Positions 8,546 through 17,004 are shown, numbered from the stretch's first letter. The stretch is DNA of 64,000 nt from Halopiger xanaduensis SH-6 (GCF_000217715.1 NC_015659.1:1-64000); one strand, 5' to 3'. Program-made: numbers and translations. The notes: generated from the letters alone by a model not told the origin.

Positions 8546-8700
8546 AGTACGACCGACGTATCGACTCCCGACTTGGACACGGCCCGATGGCGCGGGCTAC
8601 GCCGAGCGGCGCATCGTACACAAACAACCGACAGACCCCACTAGGAATCAATGACACCACGTTCTCATACGACACAGGAGTTGCGTCTGACGCAACCTAG
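8542..8700 (+). CDS. Possible 52-residue protein
   Basis: A frame coupled by ATGA to the preceding gene (MKYDRRIDSRLGHGPM...). It contains the first copy of the 17-bp repeat shared with the leader at 12127, so the DNA may matter more than the peptide here. Weakly supported. A further frame (8651-8899) ends in ATGA with the next gene but has non-haloarchaeal composition. Confidence 0.35.
   Translation: MKYDRRIDSRLGHGPMARATPSGASYTNNRQTPLGINDTTFSYDTGVASDAT
8635..8651 (+). repeat. 17-bp repeat, copy 1
   Basis: ACCCCACTAGGAATCAA, identical to 12127-12143. In this copy it is followed directly by ATG. A hairpin with loop ATGGCG (8581-8598) lies upstream, and the same loop sequence tops a hairpin upstream of copy 2. 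Confidence 0.7.
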
Positions 8701-8895
8701 AACGTTTAAGGCGACGGCCTCCGTGGCTGTCGCTAGAACAGGTAACGACCACGCAGAAACCGGAGGTGGTGGAACGTCTCTGGTTTCTCTCGCATCGCGC
8801 TTAAGCTTTTCCCACGAGGAGTGGCGAGACTGCGATTCGCGGGCGACGTTGCCGTGCGTCGGCGTTCACGACGGTACCGATAGCCGGAGGTACGC

Positions 8896-9495
8896 ATGAG
8901 CGACGAGAACGAGATTGACGAGCTGACCGAACTCCGACGACGAGTCAACAGTATCGACGACTACGCGAAGAACTATCTGGTCAACCAGATCGAAGCTCGC
9001 GACGACCGGATCGACGACCTCGAGAACCGCGTCGATCGCCTCGAGAATCTGGTGCTGGAAGTGCAGGAAAACATCGACGGGATCGCCGGCCTCGCGAAAG
9101 ACGAGAACGCGACGCCGGAGAAACGGGCGTCGGATATCCGGACGGCCCTGATTCGTCGTGCGCAAGCACGCGACATGCAGGGCGCGAAGATGTGGTGGCG
9201 CGACGCCTGGAATACGCTGCTCGACCTCGGTCACGAGGACCTCTCCGATAAGAACCGTGCGAAGCCGCTGATCTACAACGCGATGGAGAAGGCGGCCGAA
9301 GGGGAGGGATTCGCCATGACGACGACCAAGACCGAGTGCGCCGACGGTGTCAAACGTGAGGTCAAAGCGATCCGCGTGGATTTGGAGGAGTTACCGGCTT
9401 CCGCGGCCGGTAACGGTTTTACTACCGCAGAGGGTCCGGCGACGAGCCGCGAGACGATTGATTCGGAGGGCAATACAACGAATCTTTCAGACTAA
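8896..9495 (+). CDS. Coiled-coil protein preceding MCM
   Basis: A 199-residue protein. Residues 25-60 form a strong coiled coil (IEARDDRIDDLENRVDRLEN). Residues 70-150 are helical and could be a winged-helix-like DNA-binding domain (KRASDIRTALIRRAQARDM, MWWRDAWNTLLDLG). The C-terminus is low-complexity. GGAGGT lies 6 bp before the ATG. The position directly upstream of mcm suggests a replication accessory protein, perhaps a helicase or initiator partner. That is inference from context only. Confidence 0.65.
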   Translation: MSDENEIDELTELRRRVNSIDDYAKNYLVNQIEARDDRIDDLENRVDRLENLVLEVQENIDGIAGLAKDENATPEKRASDIRTALIRRAQARDMQGAKMWWRDAWNTLLDLGHEDLSDKNRAKPLIYNAMEKAAEGEGFAMTTTKTECADGVKREVKAIRVDLEELPASAAGNGFTTAEGPATSRETIDSEGNTTNLSD

Positions 9496-9615
9496 CCAAA
9501 CTGCATGACACAACACACTGTAAATATCGGTTCGTTAGCATGGGGTATCTCGAGAGAAACTACTCGAAACCGTCGAGTCAGCGGCGTTACCCGGCGCGGA
9601 ACCGGTAGTAAAACC
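9415..9615. repeat. Separated 13-bp inverted repeat
   Basis: GGTTTTACTACCG (9415-9427, inside the coiled-coil gene) is the exact reverse complement of CGGTAGTAAAACC (9603-9615, just before mcm). The arms are 175 bp apart. This could be a regulator looping site or a remnant of rearrangement. Confidence 0.5.
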
Positions 9616-9641
9616 TTTACTGCAGTCACGGAGGAATCACA

Positions 9642-11738
9642 ATGAGTCACTCACAAACTGGATCATCGGAACTCGTGGACACGTTCGAACAGTTCTTCAG
9701 AGACTACTACGACGATCGCGAGAGCGAGAACGGCGACACGCGCATCCTCGACCTCGCACAGAAGTATCCCAACGAACAGAAGTCGCTGTACATCGACTAC
9801 GGCGACCTCTATCAGTTCGACCCGGACCTCGCGGACGACGTGCTCGAGCACGGGGAAGACGTTCTCAAATACGCCGAAGAAGCTCTCCGGAACTACGACC
9901 TCCCGATCGACGTACAACTCAACGCCGACGTTCGCCTCTCGGATCTGGATAGCCTCCCGCCCACGCGTGTCTTCGATGTGGGAAAGTATCCCGTCGACAT
10001 GAACGGCAAGTACGTTGCAGTCCAGGGACAGGTCAACAAGGTCGGCGACTCGAAGGGGAAAGTCGGCGAAGCGGCCTTCGAATGCCAGTTGTGCGGAACA
10101 CTCACGCGCGTTCCACAGAGCGGCGATTGGCAAGAACCGCACGAGTGTCAGGGGTGTGAACGACAGGGGCCGTTCCAAGTCAACTGGGACCAATCTGAAC
10201 TCAAGGACTACCAGCTCGTGCGCCTTCAACTCCCACCGGAGAAAGCTCACCGTGGCGGACAGGCCAGCGACATCGACGTTCGCGTGCTCGGGTCGGACAT
10301 GACCGATTCGGTTGCACCGGGCGACCGAGTCACGGTCGGCATCGAACTTGAGCCCGAGATCGACGACGAGGACCGCGGCACGTTCGTTCTGACGGGCGAA
10401 GCGAACAACATCGAGCACCAAGACACCGACTACGAGGATCTGGATTTAGACGAGTACGAGGACGAAATCCTCGAGTTAGCCGAGAGCGACAACATCTACC
10501 AGAAAATCGTCGATTCGTTCAAACCGTCCCACCACGGCGACGAGCAGATCAAACTCGCGATCGCGCTACAGATGTTCGGCGGCGTCGAGAAACACCTCCC
10601 CGACGGATCGCGGATTCGGGGCAACTCGCATATCTTCCTCGTTGGAGCACCGAGTACGGACAAGTCGGGCCTGCTCGAGTACGCCCGCGACCTCTCGCCG
10701 CGGTCGGTGTACACCTCCGGGCAGAGTGCAACGCAGGCCGGGCTGACGTGTGCGGCCGTCCAAGACGACTTCGGCAACGGCGGCTGGACTATCGAAGGTG
10801 GCGCGCTCGTGAAAGCACACAAGGGCCTGTGTGCGATCGACGAGTTCGACAAGATGGACGACGAGGACCAGTCGGGGGTCATGGAGGCCATGTCGCAGGG
10901 AACGATCAGCCCGGCGAAGGCCAACATTTCGAACGTCACACTCCCGGCGAACACGACGGTCCTTTCGGCCGCGAATCCCGAGTACGGCCGGTTCGATGAG
11001 TACGAACCGATCGGCGAGCAGATCGACCTCCCACCGGAGCTTATCAGCCGCTTCGATCTGATCTTTACGCTGACCGACAAGCCCGACGAGGAGAAAGACG
11101 AGCAACTCGTCGAACACCTGAATCAGACGGCCTACGTCGGCGGCAAGATCGCGGCCGGCGAGGACGTCTCCGGCGACGAACTCGAGACCGTCGACCCGGA
11201 GATCAGCAAGGACATGCTCCGGCGGTATATCGCCTACGCGAAACAGAACGTCACGCCGACGCTCTCGGAAGGCGCCCGTGAACGCATCAAGCAGTTCTAC
11301 ACCGAAATTCGAGCGTCGACCTCGGAAGACGACGCCGTGCCGGTGACGGCCCGCAAGATCCTGGCGCTGCACCGACTCGCCGAAGCGTCAGCCCGAATGC
11401 GACTGTCCGATACGGCGACGGTCGAAGACGCGAACCGCGTCATCCAGATCGTGCTCGACTGTCTCGAGGACGTGGGTGTCGACCCCGAAACCGGCGAGTT
11501 CGACGCCGACATGGTCGAAGCGAACACGTCCAAGTCCCAACGCGACCGCATCAAAGGCCTCAAGGGTATTATCTCCGACCTCGAGCTTGAGTACGACGAC
11601 GGCGCCCCGATCGATATCGTCAAAGAACGGGCCAGCGATCAGGGAATGACGCATTCGAAGGTCGAACACGAAATCGAGAAACTCAAAGACAAAGGTGAAG
11701 TGTACGAGCCGAACGACGACCACCTCCGGGCGACCTAA
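9642..11738 (+). CDS. mcm: MCM replicative helicase
   Basis: A 698-residue MCM-family AAA+ helicase. N-terminal subdomain A is at about 10-95. The zinc ribbon has CQLC and CQGC pairs (about 148-173). The OB/hairpin region follows. The AAA+ core has a Walker A-like GAPSTDKS (335-342), Walker B LCAIDEFDKM (about 395-405), arginine finger LISRFD (about 467) and a C-terminal winged helix (about 640-695). The Walker A is odd: most MCMs read G-D-P-G-[TV]-[AG]-K-S. The preceding gene and the HTH gene overlapping its stop complete a replication module. It probably unwinds the element with Orc1/Cdc6 as loader. Confidence 0.93.
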   Translation: MSHSQTGSSELVDTFEQFFRDYYDDRESENGDTRILDLAQKYPNEQKSLYIDYGDLYQFDPDLADDVLEHGEDVLKYAEEALRNYDLPIDVQLNADVRLSDLDSLPPTRVFDVGKYPVDMNGKYVAVQGQVNKVGDSKGKVGEAAFECQLCGTLTRVPQSGDWQEPHECQGCERQGPFQVNWDQSELKDYQLVRLQLPPEKAHRGGQASDIDVRVLGSDMTDSVAPGDRVTVGIELEPEIDDEDRGTFVLTGEANNIEHQDTDYEDLDLDEYEDEILELAESDNIYQKIVDSFKPSHHGDEQIKLAIALQMFGGVEKHLPDGSRIRGNSHIFLVGAPSTDKSGLLEYARDLSPRSVYTSGQSATQAGLTCAAVQDDFGNGGWTIEGGALVKAHKGLCAIDEFDKMDDEDQSGVMEAMSQGTISPAKANISNVTLPANTTVLSAANPEYGRFDEYEPIGEQIDLPPELISRFDLIFTLTDKPDEEKDEQLVEHLNQTAYVGGKIAAGEDVSGDELETVDPEISKDMLRRYIAYAKQNVTPTLSEGARERIKQFYTEIRASTSEDDAVPVTARKILALHRLAEASARMRLSDTATVEDANRVIQIVLDCLEDVGVDPETGEFDADMVEANTSKSQRDRIKGLKGIISDLELEYDDGAPIDIVKERASDQGMTHSKVEHEIEKLKDKGEVYEPNDDHLRAT

Positions 11739-11971
11739 TCCACGACGGTCCACACCAACGCCGACCCGACGTCTCGACTTTCAACTGTACCGCTTTCCTC
11801 GAGTCGTTTCAACCGTCCGTAGGCCGTCGTTCGCGCGCATCCAACGGCACGGGCAACGTCGCCGGTCGTCGGCATGTCCTGATCGGCGATCGCCTCGAGA
11901 AAGTCCGCGTCCGAATAGGCGTTACCCGTGAGCCGGCCGTGGTCGTCACGTGGTCGGTCAGTCACTGTCAT
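11735..11971 (-). CDS. Small winged-HTH regulator
   Basis: A 78-residue protein (MTVTDRPRDDHG...) with an HTH at about 33-57 (TTGDVARAVGCARTTAYGRL) and a wing (SGTVESRDVGSALVWTV). It is convergent with mcm, overlapping its stop by 4 bp, and divergent from the gene at 12151, so it may regulate that promoter. An in-frame GTG/ATG further upstream exists. I chose 11971 because acidic character begins there. Confidence 0.65.
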   Translation of the reverse strand: MTVTDRPRDDHGRLTGNAYSDADFLEAIADQDMPTTGDVARAVGCARTTAYGRLKRLEESGTVESRDVGSALVWTVVD

Positions 11972-12056
11972 ATCCTGTGTGAGCCGGCCAAATATACCTA
12001 TCGGACCCATGTTCAATAGGGGAACAACTAAGTATGTTCAGTCTAAATGAGTGTCC

Positions 12057-12150
12057 AAGCAACGCACCTGTGGCTCACCGGTTTGGGCCACGAAAACACC
12101 GACGATGGCGCGTCGGTGCGTTGCTTACCCCACTAGGAATCAAGGTAAGC
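12057..12150 (+). ncRNA. Structured 5' leader with alternative pairing
   Basis: A predicted RNA between a TATA-like element (about 12026-12034) and the ATG at 12151. P1: AAGCAACGC (12057-12065) pairs with GCGTTGCTT (12118-12126). P2: GTGGCTC (12070-12076) with GGGCCAC (12085-12091). P3: CACCGACG (12097-12104) with CGTCGGTG (12111-12118), loop ATGGCG. P1 and P3 compete for G12118 only. The 17-nt repeat follows (12127-12143). GCTTACC (12123-12129) can instead pair with GGTAAGC (12144-12150) directly before the start codon, which excludes the 3' strand of P1. This is a switch-like arrangement. Ligand or protein unknown. Confidence 0.55.
12127..12143 (+). repeat. 17-bp repeat, copy 2
   Basis: ACCCCACTAGGAATCAA, identical to 8635-8651, forming the loop between GCTTACC and GGTAAGC in the 12057-12150 leader. 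Confidence 0.7.
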
Positions 12151-12726
12151 ATGCCCGAGTTAGTTAGCGGTCCATATAATACCGACGATGAATCGCGTGA
12201 CGCGTGTCCGACCTGTGGCGCACGCGTTGACACGAAAGCAACCTACGATGCGGACGGCTCTGACTACCGCCTCGAGTGCCGATCCTGCTCGTGGACGGTC
12301 CCGCTCGAGCGCCCGCCGACGGCCACTCGTGACGACGCACAAGTGCTGACCGACGGCGGGACGACCTCACAGTCCACGCAGGGGACGGCGCGGGACCGCC
12401 TTGCAGCACTCTCCTCTGAGGCCGCCCGGAACGTCCGCGCGGCAATCGACGGCACCGACGCCGACCTTCGCGGCGCCGATCTCCGAGCTGTCCTCGAGCA
12501 ACTCGACGGCCAGATCGCCTACGTCGTCCAGCACAAATGCGGCGTCGAGTACATCTACCTCGGTGCCGAGTCGATTCACGCTCGGACTCGTCGGGGTCGG
12601 GATGCCGCGGTCCTCCCGCCGACGACCCTCGAGACGGACGCGGCGCTGGCACGTCGAACGCGCAAACGCTTCGACGTCATCGCCTACGAGAATCTGCCGG
12701 CATGGGTCCTCGGAGGTGCCGAGTGA
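12151..12726 (+). CDS. Zinc-ribbon protein
   Basis: A 191-residue protein. The N-terminal ribbon has CPTC (about 19-22) and CRSC (about 41-44). A helical middle and a beta-rich C-terminal domain follow (AYVVQHKCGVEYIYLGAESI). I start at 12151. An in-frame ATG at 12034 would add 39 residues encoded by the structured leader, which I judge non-coding. The stop overlaps the next start (TGATG), and CGGAGGTG near its end serves as ribosome site for that gene. Function unknown; probably nucleic-acid binding. Confidence 0.6.
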   Translation: MPELVSGPYNTDDESRDACPTCGARVDTKATYDADGSDYRLECRSCSWTVPLERPPTATRDDAQVLTDGGTTSQSTQGTARDRLAALSSEAARNVRAAIDGTDADLRGADLRAVLEQLDGQIAYVVQHKCGVEYIYLGAESIHARTRRGRDAAVLPPTTLETDAALARRTRKRFDVIAYENLPAWVLGGAE

Positions 12727-14186
12727 TGCACGACTCACTCACCTCGCTGCTCGAGTCCCACTGCGACCTCTCCGAAGTCGCCGACCGCGGGCACCTCCAA
12801 ATCGACTGGGCGGCGCTGCACCGCTTCGACGCCTTGCTCGCGAATCAGGTCCGCTCGGATCCACTGGCCGTCGCGGATTCGATTTGCGACGCGCTCGAGG
12901 GGACCGCGGGGATCGACACGGACGCGCTTGACGTTCACGTCGACGGCGTCGGACAGCGCCGCGTCGCGACCGACGGCGGGCAGCCGGAAGACGATTCTGA
13001 GGAATGGGACTGGGACCACGAGGTGGTCGTGGATTCCGTTGACGAAGTGACGCCCGTCCCCATCGAATGCCCGGGTTGCGGAGAGCGGTTCAGGGAAGCG
13101 ATGACCGACAAACTCGGCGGGACCACCTGCCACGGGTGCAACGACTGGATTCGGTACGTCCGCCGACACGAGATCCGCGATCGCGGCCGCAGTAGCGACG
13201 ACACGACAGAGCAGAGCACGCTACTCGAGACCGACGGCGGAGAGGATACCGGCGACGACCGCGAGATTCGGGCCGACGGCGGGCACGATGACGTTATCTA
13301 CCGTCCGAAGAACTGCGGAGACCAGTCGTTCTCGGCGTACAACGTCGCGACGTGGGGCAAACTCTGCGGACAAAAGGTCCGTCACGAAAAGTACGGAATT
13401 GGCGTGGTAGAACGCTCCAACGACATGTCGCGTGAGGCTTGGGTTCGGTTCGATGACCTCCGCGTCGTCAAACTCGGCGAACTCGAGGTGCTGGCAGAGG
13501 ACGGCGGCGTTCGCGACCAGGATCTCCGCGCCGACGGCGGCACCGTCACCGACCACGCGGGCGACCCGGTCCCGGCCGAGTACGACGGCGTCGACCTGAA
13601 ACACGACGGCTGTCCGGTCTGCGGCCACGAGACGTTCGTAGAAGAACGCGCCGGCTACTACTCGTGCGAGGAGTGTCTGAACGTGTGGGCCGGCGACCCC
13701 GAAGACGCGAGTATCGCCTGCTACGTCGGCGAGCCCGACGACGCCGACGAACACACCCACTACTGCGAGGACTGCGAGACGGAACTGGCGATCCTGTACG
13801 ACGACCGCGACGACGAGTCGACGCCGATCGTGTGCGGCCACTGCGGCGGGACGAACACGCGCCCGCTCGAGGACGGCCGCCGCGTCGCGACCGACGGTGG
13901 CGGTGACGCGTCCCCGAGCAGAACTGAACAGAAGGAAACGGTAACAGTAACGTTCTTGACCAATCACGAGATCGATCCTGACGAATTCGACCTCCGTGTG
14001 AAAGACCCTGACAAGATTAGAAGACAGCTAATGAACGCTGCCAACAGCACGGGTTCAATCCAGCAGGTCGCAGGAAACTCCGAAGAAAACCTGCAACGAC
14101 TCCGCAATAGGGTCAAAAAGGCAAAACAATCCGACCGGTCAACGGACCCGGACAGTGACGACGCCAACGGAGGCGATCACGAATGA
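12726..14186 (+). CDS. Multi-zinc-ribbon protein with an MCM-subdomain-A-like N-terminus
   Basis: A 486-residue protein. Residues 25-60 (LQIDWAALHRFDALLANQ...) align by eye with MCM subdomain A of the neighbouring mcm (LYIDYGDLYQFDPDLADD) and with the MCM-N protein at 46368 (LRIDWHELDAWDGSVADE). At least four zinc sites follow: CPGC/CHGC (about 115-139), CPVC/CEEC (about 297-317), and CEDC/CGHC (about 344-371). Short ATDGG/RADGG linkers separate the modules. The C-terminus is basic and coiled. It overlaps the methyltransferase start by ATGA. A DNA-binding scaffold in replication or modification is plausible; no catalytic motif is seen. Confidence 0.6.
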   Translation: MHDSLTSLLESHCDLSEVADRGHLQIDWAALHRFDALLANQVRSDPLAVADSICDALEGTAGIDTDALDVHVDGVGQRRVATDGGQPEDDSEEWDWDHEVVVDSVDEVTPVPIECPGCGERFREAMTDKLGGTTCHGCNDWIRYVRRHEIRDRGRSSDDTTEQSTLLETDGGEDTGDDREIRADGGHDDVIYRPKNCGDQSFSAYNVATWGKLCGQKVRHEKYGIGVVERSNDMSREAWVRFDDLRVVKLGELEVLAEDGGVRDQDLRADGGTVTDHAGDPVPAEYDGVDLKHDGCPVCGHETFVEERAGYYSCEECLNVWAGDPEDASIACYVGEPDDADEHTHYCEDCETELAILYDDRDDESTPIVCGHCGGTNTRPLEDGRRVATDGGGDASPSRTEQKETVTVTFLTNHEIDPDEFDLRVKDPDKIRRQLMNAANSTGSIQQVAGNSEENLQRLRNRVKKAKQSDRSTDPDSDDANGGDHE

Positions 14187-15937
14187 GCGACGATAAGCTC
14201 GTCGCCGTCGACCTGTTCGCGGGCGCAGGCGGCCTCTCGACCGGCCTCGTCAAGGCGATAATCGACACCCACGCCGACACGATCGCCGCCGAAACCGGCC
14301 TCGAGCCCGACGAACTCTCCCCGAGTCACACCCGCGTCCACTGGTGGCTCGGCGAGAACGTAGAACTGCACGCGGTCAACCACTGGGAGCCGGCGATCGA
14401 GACCCACGAGCAGAATCACCCGTGGGCCGAGCATTATCATGCCAAGATCGAGGAACTGCACCCACCGGACGTCGTCGAACCGGGTGAGGTCGACATCTTT
14501 GTCGGCGGCCCGAGTTGCACCCATCATTCGAAGGCTCGCGGCGGCAAGCCGATCAACGAACAGAAACGCGCGAGCGGGTGGCACGTCCTCCACTGGATCG
14601 AACACCTGCAACCCGAGACCATCCTGCTCGAGAACGTCCCCGAATTTCGCGACTGGGCGCCCGTCGTCGACGGTCAGTCCACGCGGGACGGATCGATCTT
14701 CGAGCGATGGATCGGGATGCTCGAGGCGCTTGGCTACTCGGTGCTGTACGACGACGAAGACGAGGACTACGGCGCCGTCCTGAACGCCGCCGACTACGGC
14801 GAAGCGCAATCTCGAAAGCGCCTGTTCATCATGGCCTCTCGGGACCACCGCCCGACCGCACCCGAACCGACCCACGTCGACGACGCCCCGGATAAGCCCG
14901 ACCGCCGAACGGCGGCGGACATCATCGACTGGTCGGACCTCGGTGACTCTCTGTGGACGCGCGACCTCGAGAACGCACGCGTCCAGCCGCTCTCGCAGAA
15001 TACGATGGCCCGGATTGCCGAAGGCATCCGACGCCACTGCGACGAGCGACTGACGCCGCTCGCGGACGCGCTCGAGCAGATCGGCAAGGACGAACTGCGC
15101 GAGCTTCGCGAGACCGTCGTGCCCGCCGAGTACGCCCCGATCGTCGCCGACGCGGTCGACCGGCCGTTCCTGGTGCGCGTCTCGAGCAATCGGACGGCGC
15201 TCACGACGCCCGAGGCGTTCTGCTTGCGCCAGCAATCCGGCGGCGTGCCGGCCGACGTCGACCACCCACTCCCGACGGTCGCCAAGAAGGGCGCGATCTC
15301 CGTGGCGACCGCGGAGGCGACGCCGCTGGTTAAACCGCGCAACGGCCCGCACCGCGGCCTCCATTCGAACCCGCTGTACGAACCCGACGAACGGCCGCTG
15401 CATACGGTCACGGCGTCGAACCACGACGGCCACCTCGTGACGCCGACGCTGATTCACTACAGCCACGGCGGGGCGCTGCGCGACCCGACGGCCGACCAAC
15501 TCCCGACGGTCGCGACCGAGAAGGGCGGCGCGTTCGCGCTCTCGAGTCCGGTTATCGAACCGTTCCTCGTCGAGTACTACGGCAACGCGACGCCCAACGA
15601 CATAGACGACCCACTGCCGACGGTGACGAAACGCGACCGCTTCGCGTTGTGCGTCCCCGAGGTGTTCCCCTACGGGCTGGACGTCCGCTATCGGATGCTC
15701 GAGCCCCGCGAACTCAAGCAGGCGCAGGGCTTCCCCGAAGATTACGAGCTCGCGGGCGACACCAAGAAGGACGTCACCGAGCAGATCGGCAACGCGGTCC
15801 CCGTGAATCTCGCACGGGCGCTGTGCCGGCACTTGCTGGTCGACGAGACGCCGAGTCTCGCGACCTTCGGCGGCGGTGTGACGGCTGATCCCGACGCGAA
15901 GGTGCCGGAGTACTCCGAGGTGATCTCGGATGACTGA
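14183..15937 (+). CDS. DNA (cytosine-5) methyltransferase
   Basis: A 584-residue C5-cytosine methyltransferase that transfers methyl from SAM to DNA cytosine. Motif I is DLFAGAGG (10-17), catalytic motif IV GGPSCTHHS (about 108-116, Cys in a P-S-C context), motif VI LLENVPEF (about 148), motif VIII QSRKRLF (about 210) and motif X EQIGNAVPVNLARAL near the C-terminus. The target-recognition region holds repeats around PLPTV/QLPTV/PLHTV (about 355, 408, 440, 475). No restriction endonuclease is adjacent, so it is an orphan, probably protecting the element from host restriction or marking its DNA. Confidence 0.9.
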   Translation: MSDDKLVAVDLFAGAGGLSTGLVKAIIDTHADTIAAETGLEPDELSPSHTRVHWWLGENVELHAVNHWEPAIETHEQNHPWAEHYHAKIEELHPPDVVEPGEVDIFVGGPSCTHHSKARGGKPINEQKRASGWHVLHWIEHLQPETILLENVPEFRDWAPVVDGQSTRDGSIFERWIGMLEALGYSVLYDDEDEDYGAVLNAADYGEAQSRKRLFIMASRDHRPTAPEPTHVDDAPDKPDRRTAADIIDWSDLGDSLWTRDLENARVQPLSQNTMARIAEGIRRHCDERLTPLADALEQIGKDELRELRETVVPAEYAPIVADAVDRPFLVRVSSNRTALTTPEAFCLRQQSGGVPADVDHPLPTVAKKGAISVATAEATPLVKPRNGPHRGLHSNPLYEPDERPLHTVTASNHDGHLVTPTLIHYSHGGALRDPTADQLPTVATEKGGAFALSSPVIEPFLVEYYGNATPNDIDDPLPTVTKRDRFALCVPEVFPYGLDVRYRMLEPRELKQAQGFPEDYELAGDTKKDVTEQIGNAVPVNLARALCRHLLVDETPSLATFGGGVTADPDAKVPEYSEVISDD

Positions 15938-16253
15938 CCAGCCAACCCCCGACGACTTCCCCACAACGGGCGAACTCCCGGACAAACTCGCGTTCGTCAG
16001 CGAGAACCGCGCTCGAGCGTACATCGCTCTCAAGCGCGCCGACGACCCGCTGACGGCCGTCGACCTCGCGGACGCAATCGACTGCTCGGAAGCAACGGCC
16101 TACCGCTGCGTGAACGACCTCCAAGATCTCGACCTCGTTCGCGAGGCGGTTCGATTCGATGCCGAGTACCGCCAGCGGACGGCCTACACGACGATGGAGC
16201 CACCGCAGGATCGCACTCGAGACGCCTGTTACGCCGGAGGGGCGACCCGATGA
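15930..16253 (+). CDS. Winged-helix protein
   Basis: A 107-residue protein with an HTH at about 45-75 (AVDLADAIDCSEATAYRCVNDL) and a short wing. It overlaps the methyltransferase by 8 bp and the next gene by ATGA, so it is translated as part of the same operon. Likely a transcription regulator of the operon. Confidence 0.6.
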   Translation: MTDQPTPDDFPTTGELPDKLAFVSENRARAYIALKRADDPLTAVDLADAIDCSEATAYRCVNDLQDLDLVREAVRFDAEYRQRTAYTTMEPPQDRTRDACYAGGATR

Positions 16254-16471
16254 CCTCGCTCGATCCGTCGAACTACGGCCGCGACGCGACGGCCGCCCCG
16301 ACCAACACCGTCCGGTATCGCGGCCCGTGCCGGCGCTGCGAGGAACCCACGCAGGCGACGTGCCGATTCAGAGCCGACCAGATCCGCGACCACGTGTGGG
16401 TCCGCTGCCGCGACTGCGGCGCTGTCACGCGGATCGCAAAGTCGCCGATCAACGGAGAACAGAGCCGATGA
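16250..16471 (+). CDS. Small zinc-ribbon protein
   Basis: A 73-residue protein with CRRCEEPTQATC and CRDC, a classic two-knuckle zinc ribbon over about residues 27-58, with basic residues between. Overlaps both neighbours by ATGA. Probably binds nucleic acid. Confidence 0.6.
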   Translation: MTSLDPSNYGRDATAAPTNTVRYRGPCRRCEEPTQATCRFRADQIRDHVWVRCRDCGAVTRIAKSPINGEQSR

Positions 16472-17004
16472 GCACCCGAAACAACTCGAAAGAGTCCACA
16501 ATGGCAACGACACAGACCGCGACGACCGCAGACGCACCGACACTCCCGACCGACTGGACCGACGCGTGGCCCGCCCTCGAGCGCGACGACCACGATCCCC
16601 AGCCGCTCGCGACGAACGACCCGACGCCGACAACCCAACGGACGCTGGCCGACTACGGGGGCAGTGACGTGGTAGAGCCGGACCGCCCGTCGTTCCCCGT
16701 CGACGACCGCGACCACACGGAGCAGGCAAGCGTCTTCTGCTATCCGACCGAGTGGTGGGACGATGCCGATCGACTCGAGACGCTGTACCACGACCGGGAT
16801 CTCGACATTCGAGAGATTTCGGATCTGTTCGGCGACGATCGTGGCTACGAGGCGGTCCGCTCGAAACTCAACGAGACCGGCGTGCGCGACCCCGATGCCG
16901 AGAAGACGGGCGCGGACCTGCTCGCGTCGCTGGACCCGGAAGACGCGGGCCTCTCGCCGATGCTCGAGGACGACGACGCCGACACGCGGAGGCGGTTTGC
17001 ATGA
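16468..17004 (+). CDS. Hypothetical acidic protein
   Basis: A 178-residue protein. The N-terminal half is Thr/Pro/Asp-rich and probably disordered. The C-terminal half has a helical segment resembling a short HTH (RDLDIREISDLFGDDRGYEAVRSK, about 110-135). A second in-frame ATG at 16501 is possible. ATGA-coupled on both sides. Confidence 0.55.
   Translation: MSTRNNSKESTMATTQTATTADAPTLPTDWTDAWPALERDDHDPQPLATNDPTPTTQRTLADYGGSDVVEPDRPSFPVDDRDHTEQASVFCYPTEWWDDADRLETLYHDRDLDIREISDLFGDDRGYEAVRSKLNETGVRDPDAEKTGADLLASLDPEDAGLSPMLEDDDADTRRRFA

Noticed and set aside
8651-8899. 82-codon frame starting right after the 17-bp repeat and ending in ATGA with the next gene
   Set aside because: Composition is not haloarchaeal-like and it covers likely promoter sequence; kept only as a remark.
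12034-12150. Upstream in-frame ATG for the zinc-ribbon gene
   Set aside because: The segment is filled with perfect inverted repeats better explained as RNA structure than as 39 codons.
14177-16033. A 618-codon open frame on the minus strand opposite the cytosine methyltransferase
   Set aside because: Arg/Val-rich shadow produced by GC-rich codon use; the plus-strand frame has all methyltransferase motifs.
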